In this document: positions 27,321 through 35,597 of the stretch, one piece after another | Layout: each line of letters begins with the position of its first letter | Numbering within the stretch: the first letter of the stretch is position 1 | From: Bacteroidaceae bacterium | GTDB lineage: Bacteria; Bacteroidota; Bacteroidia; Bacteroidales; Bacteroidaceae | DNA length: 44,740 nt | Direction of reading: 5' to 3' | NCBI GenBank assembly: GCA_017468985.1 | Contig: JAFUHF010000085.1 | Span: 1 to 44,740 of the forward strand | Made by a program: the position numbers and the translations under genes | The notes under the pieces: model-generated | The model's database searches: none | What the model saw: only the letters and a program-made list of their open reading frames with translations | What the model was told of the DNA's origin: nothing

Positions 27321-28622
27321 ATGAAAAGAATCATTTTCCTCCTGCTTTGCTGCCTTTGCGGAAGCATGATTACGGCCGAAGCACAGCCTGAAGACATCAT
27401 CTATACCCTTGACGGAAAATTCCGCCGCAGCGGTGAACCCTACGCCTACATCGGCACAAACTTCTGGTACGGACCCATTCTGGCCTCCACCGGACAGGGA
27501 GGAAACCGCGAACGCCTTGCACGCGAGCTGGATCAGCTAAAAGCCCATGGCATCAAGAACCTGCGCGTGCTGGCCGGCGCCGACGAAGGCAGCGTTAACG
27601 CCAACAGCGTGAAGCCATATCTGCAAGAAGCCCCCGGACAGCTCAACGACACGCTGCTCGTAGGCCTTGACTATTTCCTCAACGAGCTTCGCCAGAGGAA
27701 CATGACCGCCGTCATTTATCTCAACAATTCGTGGGACTGGAGCGGTGGCTACGGCTTCTATCTTAAGTACGCCGGAGAGGGCAATTCCCCATCGGCCGAT
27801 GGGGAACACTACAACACCTACGTTCGCTATGCCTCTAAATTCGTCAGAAACGACAAGGCCAAACAGCTTTTCTACGATTACGTTCGCAAAATCGTCAGTC
27901 GGAAAAACACCATCACGGGTCAGCCTTATCGCAACGATCCAGCCATCATGGCATGGCAGATAGGCAACGAGCCCCGCAGTTTCAGCAAGGAGGGAAAAGA
28001 AGATTTTGCCGAATTCATCAAAGAGAGCGCAAGGCTCATCAAAAGCATCGACAATCAACATCTGGTTTCCGTAGGCAGCGAGGGATATGTAGGTTGCGAA
28101 ATGGACATCAAGACGTATGAACTCATTCACAACGATCAGAACATCGACTACCTCACCATTCACATTTGGCCCAAGAACTGGGGCTGGTGCAGCGAAGACA
28201 GAATATGGGAAGACATACCCCTCGTCAACCAAAAAGCCCGTGCTTACATCAGCGACCATCTGCGCCTGGCAGGAAAGAGCGACAAACCTCTGGTAATCGA
28301 AGAGTTCGGATATCCACGCGACGGAAACCTTCACCATCCAGAATCCAAGACGCAATGTCGCGATGCTTTCTATAACTTCATATTTCTTCAGGTAGCAGAG
28401 TCGGTAGAAAAAGGCTTCAACCTTGCCGGTTGCAACTTCTGGGGATGGGGTGGCGAAGGCCGTCCGGCCGACGACCGCTGGAAGATGGGGGACGACTATC
28501 TGTGCGACCCTCCTCACGAGCCCCAAGGCTGGTACAGCGTATTCGACACCGATTCCACCACCATTCATATCATTGACCAGTATTCTAAACGCATTCATGA
28601 CGCGTTAGAGAAGGCCGAATGA
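27321..28622 (+). CDS. Secreted GH5 beta-mannanase
   Basis: This 433-residue protein has a signal peptide (MKRIIFLLLCCLCGSMITA). The (beta/alpha)8 GH5 domain has YIGTNFWYG at its start, NNSWDWSGGYGFYL, the acid/base Glu217 in WQIGNEP, and the nucleophile Glu328 in VIEEFGYPRDG. The overall pattern is most like GH5_7 endo-1,4-beta-mannanases, which cleave mannan, glucomannan or galactomannan. The start is Met16 of a longer frame that overlaps the metH end; it directly begins the signal peptide. No SusC/SusD or other polysaccharide genes lie nearby, so it is not in a visible PUL. The CC in the signal may allow lipidation, but I see no clean lipobox. Confidence 0.85.
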   Translation: MKRIIFLLLCCLCGSMITAEAQPEDIIYTLDGKFRRSGEPYAYIGTNFWYGPILASTGQGGNRERLARELDQLKAHGIKNLRVLAGADEGSVNANSVKPYLQEAPGQLNDTLLVGLDYFLNELRQRNMTAVIYLNNSWDWSGGYGFYLKYAGEGNSPSADGEHYNTYVRYASKFVRNDKAKQLFYDYVRKIVSRKNTITGQPYRNDPAIMAWQIGNEPRSFSKEGKEDFAEFIKESARLIKSIDNQHLVSVGSEGYVGCEMDIKTYELIHNDQNIDYLTIHIWPKNWGWCSEDRIWEDIPLVNQKARAYISDHLRLAGKSDKPLVIEEFGYPRDGNLHHPESKTQCRDAFYNFIFLQVAESVEKGFNLAGCNFWGWGGEGRPADDRWKMGDDYLCDPPHEPQGWYSVFDTDSTTIHIIDQYSKRIHDALEKAE

Positions 28623-28761
28623 GCCACTTGTCAGATGGCTACCTTCGATGCCCCTTGGGAATGGCAGCGCAACGGATGCGGAGAGCATTCATGCGCAAGG
28701 AAAAAAGCCTTGTCCGGCAATGTTCAGGGCAAACGACATAGGAAAATTCCAAGTTCCACAT
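28623..28761. other. Noncoding start of the 1.4-kb gap
   Basis: agcca...tggct (from 28622) could form a small hairpin just after the mannanase stop, a weak terminator candidate. The rest has no gene. From about 28720 the sequence grades into the 42-bp periodic array that follows. Confidence 0.5.
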
Positions 28762-29055
28762 GCGAAAAGCCCAAATAGCCAAGGCATAAATCATTTTCCT
28801 CATCTGGAATGTTAAAATCGCCAGGGCAAAATTAACTGCGCCGTTTTGGAATGTTAAAATCGCCAAGGGGATTTTAACTGGGCACACCTAAATCGTTAAA
28901 ATTCCGACGGATTTTTAACAAAACCGTTTTAGAAAACAAAAATTCCCAAGGAAATTTATCCTGAACGATGGTGGAAAACAGAAATCTCCAATGTTTTTTC
29001 CCCTATCCGGTTCTGGAATGTTAAAACTTCCATCCGTTTTTCTTCTGACCCTTCA
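28762..29055. repeat. Degenerate 42-bp tandem array
   Basis: About seven units with 42-bp (once about 41-bp) spacing start near 28762, 28804, 28846, 28888, 28930, 28972 and 29014. The best conserved part is tggaatgttaaaatcgcca, present almost unchanged in the units at 28804 and 28846 and partly in 29014; 28930 and 28972 form a second, closer pair. Because 42 is divisible by 3, a minus-strand frame (28639-28887) repeats a 14-residue unit with LAILTFQ. I treat that frame as a by-product of the repeat. Confidence 0.8.
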
Positions 29056-29413
29056 TGCGTATGAACATTCCTTATGAAGCCCTACTCAGGCCCTGCGGCT
29101 CATGAACCATTCTGATCGAAAAATCACGAACCACCATTGACAGGTGAATTTAGTTGCGATTTAATACACTAAGAATGGGAGATTGCGTTATTAACAACCA
29201 TCGGTTAACGCTGGGAGACGGAAGCCACTGACTCGACATCCGTCCACACTCAACCACCAAACATGCGCTTCATTCATGTCATCAGGAATCAAAGAAACGG
29301 ATCATCACTTTGGCAACTGTCCATCGTCAAAAAAATCTGCTCCGTAAGGCTAAGAGTTAAAAGCTGATAAGATCGTGCAGGAAAAAATAATTTAGAGATT
29401 CTGGCCAAAAACA
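29056..29413. other. Noncoding stretch before the small-RNA promoter
   Basis: No gene, tRNA or clear terminator was recognised. A short minus-strand frame (29289-29501) crosses the small-RNA promoter and looks spurious. Confidence 0.5.
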
Positions 29414-29444
29414 TTTGTAAATACAGATAATCTTTGTAATTTTG
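29414..29444 (+). promoter_or_regulatory. Consensus promoter of the small-RNA candidate
   Basis: TTTG (29414-29417), 19 bp, then TAATTTTG (29437-29444): an exact Bacteroidota promoter. The expected start site is about 29449-29452. Confidence 0.85.
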
Positions 29445-29449
29445 CTGCA

Positions 29450-29647
29450 CGAAAACAGTGACGAACGCGACCGTGACATACCTCTCATGGAAGTAACTCA
29501 CTGAAAGCAGGACGGTTTTACCGACCCGAATAGCAAAGCATCGTGTTTACACGGTGGTAAGCCCACAAAAGTCAGGAACAACAATTTTGAAACGAAACAA
29601 TAAGTTTAGCGTGCGACAATTTGTGAAAATATCTCGCACGCTTTTTT
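29450..29647 (+). ncRNA. Candidate stand-alone small RNA, about 200 nt
   Basis: A consensus promoter and a perfect terminator bracket about 200 nt without a credible reading frame; the only ATG near 29483 gives five codons. Visible hairpins are cggt-ttt-accg (near 29514-29524), cgtg-ttta-cacg (near 29548-29560) and the terminator, and accgtg near 29471 could pair with cacggt near 29556. Size and isolation resemble 6S RNA, but I cannot fit the 6S open-bubble structure with confidence. It lacks RNase P, tmRNA and SRP RNA landmarks. Identity is unknown. Confidence 0.62.
29609..29647 (+). terminator. Rho-independent terminator of the small RNA
   Basis: A perfect 8-bp GC-rich stem, gcgtgcga (29609-29616) with tcgcacgc (29634-29641), is followed directly by six T. 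Confidence 0.92.
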
Positions 29648-29971
29648 CTTTTCATCATCAGCGAAGCCGCTTTTCCACCCTGAACTGACTCTCCTAACGA
29701 TGCCACCTTGCCAAAACAATCCCGACATCAGTTTTTGCCTCTGCTGTCAGGCCCAAATGGATGCACAAGAGCGAAATATTAGTGCATTTTGAAAAGAAAT
29801 TGCTCAAATCAGCGCAAAATTGTTGGTTTCATAAGAAACTGATAAGAAAGTTCTATTAATCACCAAGAAATCAACAGATAAAAGGTTACCTCAATCTTTA
29901 ACAAATAAAAAATACGCGTTAAATATAATTTAACGGAAAGAAAGAGAGAACAATTTAGAAGAAGTTATCAC
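29648..29971. other. AT-rich gap upstream of the oxidoreductase operon
   Basis: No gene or repeat was recognised. The second half is very AT-rich (for example aaatataatttaacgg near 29918-29935), as expected upstream of an active promoter. Confidence 0.5.
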
Positions 29972-29979
29972 TAATTTTG
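29972..29979 (+). promoter_or_regulatory. -7 box for the 2-oxoacid oxidoreductase operon
   Basis: TAATTTTG lies 20 nt before ATG 30000. The ATG two bases after the box (29981) opens only an 11-codon frame, so it is not the gene start. No exact -33 TTTG. Confidence 0.6.
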
Positions 29980-29999
29980 CATGAACAACAAAAAACGTC

Positions 30000-30275
30000 A
30001 TGATGCACTACGCTGATGAAGTCCAGACACTGCTGAACGATGGCCATACTGCGCGCGCCATAGAATGGCTCCGGAAGGCTATCGACAAAAACCTGAAGGA
30101 CGACAGGGCATGGTACATGCTCGGCAATGCCTACTGCAAGCTTCACGACTGGCGCAGCGCCATGGAAAGTTACATGGAAGCCATAGCCTGCAATCCGGAA
30201 AGCCCTGCCGCAGAATCATTGAAAATGGTGGAAAGCATCGTGAAGTTCTACAACAAAGATGTTTATGGTCAATAA
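30000..30275 (+). CDS. Small TPR protein of the 2-oxoacid oxidoreductase operon
   Basis: This is a 91-residue protein with about two tetratricopeptide repeats (TARAIEWLRKAIDKNLKDDR and AWYMLGNAYCKLHDWRSAMES, about residues 18-70) and a short helical tail. Such a TPR gene commonly precedes the ferredoxin-dependent 2-oxoacid oxidoreductase genes in Bacteroidales, suggesting an assembly or docking role, but this is inference from context. It starts the operon and ends 12 nt before the ferredoxin-alpha gene. The ATG at 30003 is an equally possible start. Confidence 0.8.
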   Translation: MMHYADEVQTLLNDGHTARAIEWLRKAIDKNLKDDRAWYMLGNAYCKLHDWRSAMESYMEAIACNPESPAAESLKMVESIVKFYNKDVYGQ

Positions 30276-30287
30276 AACAAGATAACC

Positions 30288-31691
30288 ATGCAAGGTGCCA
30301 TAGAAATTAATCAAGAAAGATGCAAGGGATGCCGACTTTGTGCTGTAGCCTGTCCTTTAGGACTGCTCGATTTAGCAAAACGCAAGGTAAACCGGAAGGG
30401 CTACCCCTACGTCGAGCAACATGACAAAGAAAAATGTACGGGTTGCACAGCCTGCGCCATTGTATGTCCTGACGGATGCATCAGCGTATATAGAGAAGGA
30501 GGCCTGCGAAGAGCGAAAGTCCCCCAGCAGACCACTCCGGAAGTTTTCCAAACTGCATACACTGAAAGCGAAAAGGGAAATCAGCTCCCCCACCCCGAAG
30601 AAGCCCAAAGTTCACAAGAAGTTCACCTGATGAAGGGCAACGAAGCCATAGCACATGCTGCCATACGTTGCGGTTGCGACGGCTACTTCGGTTACCCCAT
30701 TACGCCACAAAGCGAAATACTGGAAACCCTCACCCAACTCAAGCCCTGGGAAACCACCGGCATGGTAGTATTGCAGGCAGAGAGCGAAGTGGCAGCCATC
30801 AACATGCTCTACGGCGGTGGCGGAAGCGGAAAACGCGTAATGACTTCCTCATCAAGCCCGGGCATAGCCCTGATGCAGGAAGGCATTTCCTACATGACGA
30901 TAACGGAGATTCCAACGCTGATCATCAATGTACAAAGAGGCGGCCCCGGACTAGGCACCATCCAGCCCAGCCAGAGCGATTATCGGCAGGCCACCGTAGG
31001 TGGCGGCAACGGCGACTACAGAGTGATCGTGCTCGCACCATGGAGCGTGCAGGAAATGGCCGATTTTGTAGATCTCGGCTTCGAACTTGCATTCAAATAC
31101 AGAAATCCCGTAATGATGCTGAGCGATGGCGTAATCGGACAGATGATGGAGAAAGTGATACTTCCCACGCCTAAACCCAGACGCACCGAAGAACAAATAG
31201 CCAAAGAGTGTCCCTGGGCCACCAACGGCCACGGCCTCAAGGGAAGAAAGCCAAACATTCTCACCTCGCTCGAAATGATTCCGCTCGAAATGGAACGCCG
31301 TAACCTGGAAATGCAGAAAAAGTATGCGCAGGTAGAACGCGATGAAGTAAGATATGAATCATATCAGACGGAAGACGCAGAATACCTCATCATGGCCTTC
31401 GGGAGCATAGCCAGAATCAGTATGGAAGTGGTCGGCATCCTAAGGTCCAAAGGCATCAGGATTGGACTGCTCCGCCCCATCACGCTCTGGCCCTTCCCTG
31501 AAAAGGAAGTAGCCCGATTGGGCAAACAAGTGAAGGGCATCATCGTAGCAGAAATGAATGCCGGCCAAATGATCGATGACGTAAGGAAAGCCGTATGCGG
31601 AAGCACTAAGGTAATCCATTTCGGCAGGCTGGGCGGCGTAGTGCCCGAACCTAATGAAATCATTTCACAGTTTGAACAAGACTTCCTTTAG
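30288..31691 (+). CDS. 2-oxoacid:ferredoxin oxidoreductase alpha with fused ferredoxin
   Basis: The 467-residue protein starts with a 2[4Fe-4S] ferredoxin domain: Cys12, 15, 18, 22 (CKGCRLCAVACP) and Cys50, 53, 56, 60 (CTGCTACAIVCP). After a linker (about 70-110) comes the alpha subunit (from about residue 115, MKGNEAIAHAA), with the pyrimidine-binding domain (YFGYPITPQSEI) and a C-terminal domain (LLRPITLWPFPEKEV). The complex converts a 2-oxoacid plus CoA to acyl-CoA, CO2 and reduced ferredoxin. The closest families are KorA (2-oxoglutarate) and VorB (3-methyl-2-oxobutanoate), and I cannot separate them by sequence. In many Bacteroidales the ferredoxin is a separate gene. Confidence 0.88.
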   Translation: MQGAIEINQERCKGCRLCAVACPLGLLDLAKRKVNRKGYPYVEQHDKEKCTGCTACAIVCPDGCISVYREGGLRRAKVPQQTTPEVFQTAYTESEKGNQLPHPEEAQSSQEVHLMKGNEAIAHAAIRCGCDGYFGYPITPQSEILETLTQLKPWETTGMVVLQAESEVAAINMLYGGGGSGKRVMTSSSSPGIALMQEGISYMTITEIPTLIINVQRGGPGLGTIQPSQSDYRQATVGGGNGDYRVIVLAPWSVQEMADFVDLGFELAFKYRNPVMMLSDGVIGQMMEKVILPTPKPRRTEEQIAKECPWATNGHGLKGRKPNILTSLEMIPLEMERRNLEMQKKYAQVERDEVRYESYQTEDAEYLIMAFGSIARISMEVVGILRSKGIRIGLLRPITLWPFPEKEVARLGKQVKGIIVAEMNAGQMIDDVRKAVCGSTKVIHFGRLGGVVPEPNEIISQFEQDFL

Positions 31692-31719
31692 TCCATATAC
31701 AATAACTAATCATCAAGCC

Positions 31720-31959
31720 ATGCAGGACCTGCAACAATCACCACGCCAATGGCACAAGCCTCAAAGAAACGATGACAAAACGCTTCCACTGAGAAACATT
31801 CTGAACATCATTTTCATCGTTCTCGTCATCATCGGCATTGTCATTTATCTGCTCAAGCCCCAAAGCAACTGGGCCATCCCCATCTACTTCACGGCAATAT
31901 TCATCAAAGGGGCAGAAGTTTGCATCCGCATGGCCAATAAGCATAAGACAAAACAATGA
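31720..31959 (+). CDS. Small two-helix membrane protein inside the oxidoreductase operon
   Basis: This 79-residue protein has a polar N-terminus (about 1-25), a hydrophobic helix (ILNIIFIVLVIIGIVIYLL), a short loop with a Trp, and a second weaker hydrophobic stretch (AIPIYFTAIFIKGAE). The C-terminus is basic (RMANKHKTKQ). It lies between the alpha and beta genes, and its stop overlaps the beta start (ATGA at 31956-31959), so translation is coupled. I do not recognise a family. Its position suggests membrane anchoring of the complex. Met 31720 is preferred to an earlier in-frame ATG at 31654 that overlaps the alpha gene. Confidence 0.75.
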   Translation: MQDLQQSPRQWHKPQRNDDKTLPLRNILNIIFIVLVIIGIVIYLLKPQSNWAIPIYFTAIFIKGAEVCIRMANKHKTKQ

Positions 31960-32726
31960 CACGCGAAGACATCATCCGACCAGAAAATCTGGTCTACGGC
32001 AAACCCCAACTGATGAACGACGTAAGCATGCACTACTGCCCGGGGTGCTCTCATGGCGTTGTACACAAACTGGTGGCCGAAATCATAGCTGAAATGGGTA
32101 TGGAAGAAAAAACGATAGGTATCTGCCCGGTAGGCTGCGCCGTCTTTGCTTACCGCTATATCGACATTGACTGGCAGGAAGCCGCCCACGGCCGCGCGCC
32201 TGCCGTTGCCACTGCCTGCAAACGGCTATGGGACGACCGCCTTGTGTTTACCTATCAGGGCGATGGCGACCTGGCCTGCATAGGAACATGCGAAACCATC
32301 CATACCTTGAACAGAGGAGAAAAGATTACCATTATCTTTATCAACAACGCCATTTACGGCATGACGGGAGGCCAAATGGCTCCCACCACCCTGATGGGCA
32401 TGAAAACCTCCACGTGTCCCTACGGCAGAGAGCCCCAACTCCACGGCTATCCGCTCAACATCACCGACATTGCCGCCTCACTGGAAGGCACAGCCTTTGT
32501 TTCGCGTCAGAGCGTGCATACCACCAGTGCCATACGCAAGGCAAAGCAGGCCATCAGGCATGCCTTCGAAAACTCCATGAACGGCATAGGTTCCAATCTG
32601 GTAGAAATCGTTTCTACATGCAGCAGCGGATGGAAAACTTCACCTGTCAAGGCCAACGAGTGGATGGAAGAACACATGTTTGAACACTACAAGATCGGAG
32701 ATCTGAAAGACACGGTTCATCCGTAA
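31956..32726 (+). CDS. 2-oxoacid:ferredoxin oxidoreductase beta (TPP-binding)
   Basis: The 256-residue beta subunit carries the thiamine-diphosphate site: GDGDLACIGTCETIHTLNRG (about residues 102-121), followed by IIFINNAIYGMTGGQMAPTT. The N-terminal CPGC (near residue 28) is typical of the KorB/PorB family. It works with the alpha and gamma subunits to oxidise a 2-oxoacid. Its start overlaps the small membrane-protein gene by 4 nt. Substrate (2-oxoglutarate or branched-chain) is not resolved. Confidence 0.93.
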   Translation: MTREDIIRPENLVYGKPQLMNDVSMHYCPGCSHGVVHKLVAEIIAEMGMEEKTIGICPVGCAVFAYRYIDIDWQEAAHGRAPAVATACKRLWDDRLVFTYQGDGDLACIGTCETIHTLNRGEKITIIFINNAIYGMTGGQMAPTTLMGMKTSTCPYGREPQLHGYPLNITDIAASLEGTAFVSRQSVHTTSAIRKAKQAIRHAFENSMNGIGSNLVEIVSTCSSGWKTSPVKANEWMEEHMFEHYKIGDLKDTVHP

Positions 32727-32765
32727 AGAATCCAAGGAACAATTCATTCTAAAAGATCATCACCC

Positions 32766-33308
32766 ATGAAGGAAGAAATCATCATATCAGGTTTTGGCGG
32801 TCAGGGCGTACTGTCGATGGGAAAGCTCCTCGCCTATGCCGCCATGATGGAAGGCAAGGAAGTCACATGGCTGCCGGCTTACGGCCCTGAACAAAGAGGA
32901 GGAACGGCTAACGTTACCGTAATCATCAGCGATCAGCCCATTGCCTCGCCCATTGTCAGCACCTACTCCACTGCCATATTGCTCAACCAGCCGTCACTTG
33001 AGCGCTTCACTCCTGCCATCAAAACCGGAGGTACGCTGATATTCGATACATACGGCATCATCGCTCCGCCCAGTCGACCTGACATTCAGCCATTTCGCAT
33101 CAGTGCCATGGATGCGGCAGCCAGCATGAAAAACATCAAGACCTTCAACATGTTTATTCTCGGAGGCCTGATCAAAGTCTGCCCCATCGTCACGATTGAA
33201 AACATCAAGAAAGCACTGGAACATACCCTTCCCCTACGGCATCACCATCTTCTGGCCGAAAACGAAGCTGCTTTGCTGAAAGGTATGGAAATCATAGAAA
33301 AAGTATAG
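32766..33308 (+). CDS. 2-oxoacid:ferredoxin oxidoreductase gamma
   Basis: The 180-residue gamma subunit begins EEIIISGFGGQGVLSMGKLLA, the family signature, and has the CoA/acetyl-domain pattern TWLPAYGPEQRGGTANVTVIIS. It completes the alpha-beta-gamma complex. It begins 39 nt after the beta gene and is last in the operon. Confidence 0.93.
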   Translation: MKEEIIISGFGGQGVLSMGKLLAYAAMMEGKEVTWLPAYGPEQRGGTANVTVIISDQPIASPIVSTYSTAILLNQPSLERFTPAIKTGGTLIFDTYGIIAPPSRPDIQPFRISAMDAAASMKNIKTFNMFILGGLIKVCPIVTIENIKKALEHTLPLRHHHLLAENEAALLKGMEIIEKV

Positions 33309-33369
33309 AACCATCCCCAGCAAAAGCGGAATTTACGGGATATAAAAGCAGGAACTCATCACTTTTGCT

Positions 33370-33377
33370 TAATTTTG
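33370..33377 (+). promoter_or_regulatory. -7 box close to the porin-like start
   Basis: TAATTTTG ends 8 nt before the ATG at 33386, so the leader would be only a few bases. No TTTG at the normal -33 spacing. Confidence 0.45.
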
Positions 33378-33385
33378 CAGGTGAT

Positions 33386-35545
33386 ATGAGGTATTTTCTC
33401 ACCATTATCATTTTTGTATTGGGATCATGTGCAGCATGGTCCCAACGTCCGGCAGACAACAATTACAAGACCCTCAACTCTGCACGCTCCAGGGGAAATC
33501 TGAATGCTTCCGGGCAATTCATCCAGGATGGCGTAGATGGAGATTCCTTGTCGTTCAATCCGTTTGCACGAAAGAGAGAGAGCAAGAAAGACGACACCCC
33601 GTATGGACTGCGTACGTGGAAAGCCGATCCACGGTTTGGCATCACGGATTCCGTAAGAACCGACACATTTCCCCACTTTTTTCAGAACACCCACTTCACC
33701 GAAGGCATACGCGGAGAATACAACACCTTAGGCAACATGGGATCTCCGCGTATAGGCCGCAGTTTTACCCTCCGTCCCTTAGACTTCAGCTATTTCTTCT
33801 TTACCGAGCCCTACGACTTCTTCATCACGCCTTTCTCAGATATTCACTTCACCAATACGCGTTCGCCCATCACCAACATAACCTATCATGAAAGCCTCAG
33901 CAGTCAGGACGGCGACGACCGCATCAAAGCCATCTATGCCACCAACGTCAATAAAGACGTAGGAATGGCACTCAAGCTCGACTATCTATATGGCAGAGGA
34001 TATTATGACCATCAGAATACGTCCGACTTCAACGCCACCCTCTATGGTTCCATCCTCAAAGATCAGTATAAGGCCCACTTCTCCTTTTATGCCAATTATC
34101 TCAAGACAGGAGAGAACGGCGGAATCCTGAGCGACGACTATATCACCAATCCGGAAAACTTTCCATCAAAGTATGGCACAAAGGATATTCCTACCAAGCT
34201 TTCCAGAGCATGGAATAAAATCCATGCGAACGGACTTCATTGGACACACCGCTATAGCCTCGGCTTCCACCGCCCACAACAAGTTCCTGACAGCATTTTC
34301 CGAAAAGCCATGAGTCAGGCCGGAATAGGAGCCGACTCGGTACGCATTGCCGATTCGCTGCAACAAACAAGAATGACATTTGTCCCCGTTACCAGCTTCA
34401 TCCATACCTTCAGGCTGCAACGCAACACACGCGACTTTCTGGCCAATGAATCGCTCACCGACTATTACAGCCATAAATATCTTGCCGGCGACTCTGCCAA
34501 CGATCATTTCTCAAACACATTGGTATCCAATCTTCTTGCCGTAGAGCTCCACGAGGGATTCAACAAATGGGCCTTGGCTGGCATTCGCCTGTATCTGCAA
34601 CACGACTACAACAGCTACGACATGCCCAGTCTGAGCCGTCTGAATGACGAATTTACTGAAAACCGCCTGAACCTGGGCGGACAGCTCTTTAAGGCTCAGG
34701 GCACGCACTTCACCTACCTGCTCGGAGCAGAGGCATCTTCCACAGGAAAATCGTGGGGCGAGTTCCATCTCAATGGACGTAGCCGTTTGTCCGTACCCCT
34801 ATGGGGAGACACCGTAAGTCTGAATCTCAGAGGCGACATCATCAACCGACAACCCACCCTACTTTACCGCCACTTCCACAGCAAATATCTTTGGTGGGAC
34901 AACGACCTGCACAAGCAGTTTACCACACGCTTAGGAGCCACACTCCATAATACCTCTACCCACACAGCACTCAGTCTGGATATTCAGAACGTCAAGAACT
35001 ACACTTATTTTTCCACGCAGACATCGGCATCGACCAATACCAACGGCGGCACAACGCAAAATACCTCCATTCAACAATATTCTGATAACATCCAGCTGCT
35101 TTCCCTCAGTCTGTCGCAGGACTTCAAGTTTGGACCGCTCAATTGGGAGAATCAGTTATCGTTTCAGACAACCTCCGAGTCCGACATCATTCCGCAGCCC
35201 AAGTTTTCTGCCTACACGAATCTCTACCTGCTCTTCCACATTGCACACGTGCTTCGCGTAGAATTAGGCGCCGATGCACGCTACTTCAGTTCCTACTATG
35301 CACCGACCTACTCTCCGGCCGTCGGCATGTTTGCATTGCAATCCGAAAGCGACAGGACAAAAATAGGCAATTATCCTATCATTAATGCCTACGCCAATTT
35401 CCACCTCAAGCATACACGCTTCTACGTAATGGCCTCCCATGTCAACTATAGTCGCGACTCCAGTGGAAGCCAATTTCTCGTGCCCCACTACCCCGTCAAT
35501 CCTTTCTTAATCCGTTTGGGGCTTTCCTGGAACTTCTTCAACTAA
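33386..35545 (+). CDS. Putative outer-membrane porin (Porin_10-like)
   Basis: This 719-residue protein has a signal peptide (MRYFLTIIIFVLGSCAAWSQ) and a long, mainly beta-strand body. Alternating aromatic strands such as AHFSFYANYLKTGENGG, FTYLLGAEASSTGKSWGE and LRVELGADARYFSSYYAP are followed by a last strand ending in Phe-Phe-Asn (LRLGLSWNFFN), the form of a barrel C-terminus. The text around FFITPFSDIHFTNTRSPITN resembles the Bacteroidota putative porin family PF14121. The cargo is unknown. Cys in the signal is within GSCAA, so lipidation is possible but less likely for a barrel. It precedes the lipoprotein gene by 52 nt; a shared role is not shown. Confidence 0.72.
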   Translation: MRYFLTIIIFVLGSCAAWSQRPADNNYKTLNSARSRGNLNASGQFIQDGVDGDSLSFNPFARKRESKKDDTPYGLRTWKADPRFGITDSVRTDTFPHFFQNTHFTEGIRGEYNTLGNMGSPRIGRSFTLRPLDFSYFFFTEPYDFFITPFSDIHFTNTRSPITNITYHESLSSQDGDDRIKAIYATNVNKDVGMALKLDYLYGRGYYDHQNTSDFNATLYGSILKDQYKAHFSFYANYLKTGENGGILSDDYITNPENFPSKYGTKDIPTKLSRAWNKIHANGLHWTHRYSLGFHRPQQVPDSIFRKAMSQAGIGADSVRIADSLQQTRMTFVPVTSFIHTFRLQRNTRDFLANESLTDYYSHKYLAGDSANDHFSNTLVSNLLAVELHEGFNKWALAGIRLYLQHDYNSYDMPSLSRLNDEFTENRLNLGGQLFKAQGTHFTYLLGAEASSTGKSWGEFHLNGRSRLSVPLWGDTVSLNLRGDIINRQPTLLYRHFHSKYLWWDNDLHKQFTTRLGATLHNTSTHTALSLDIQNVKNYTYFSTQTSASTNTNGGTTQNTSIQQYSDNIQLLSLSLSQDFKFGPLNWENQLSFQTTSESDIIPQPKFSAYTNLYLLFHIAHVLRVELGADARYFSSYYAPTYSPAVGMFALQSESDRTKIGNYPIINAYANFHLKHTRFYVMASHVNYSRDSSGSQFLVPHYPVNPFLIRLGLSWNFFN

Positions 35546-35597
35546 GATTGAAAGAAGAAATTCCTGACAGTTAAGTGAAGAAATCCATCATCTCCAC

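Noticed and set aside
27537-28598. 353-residue minus-strand frame inside the mannanase gene
   Set aside because: Antisense shadow of a gene with intact GH5 motifs.
28639-28887. Minus-strand 82-residue repeat protein
   Set aside because: It arises because the 42-bp repeat keeps one frame; no promoter or signal, and it does not extend over the whole array.
29450-29647. RNase P RNA or tmRNA
   Set aside because: Too short, and it lacks the conserved landmarks of both; small-RNA identity left open.
29981-30016. Short leader peptide before the TPR gene
   Set aside because: Only 11 codons, with no run of regulatory codons or attenuator hairpin.
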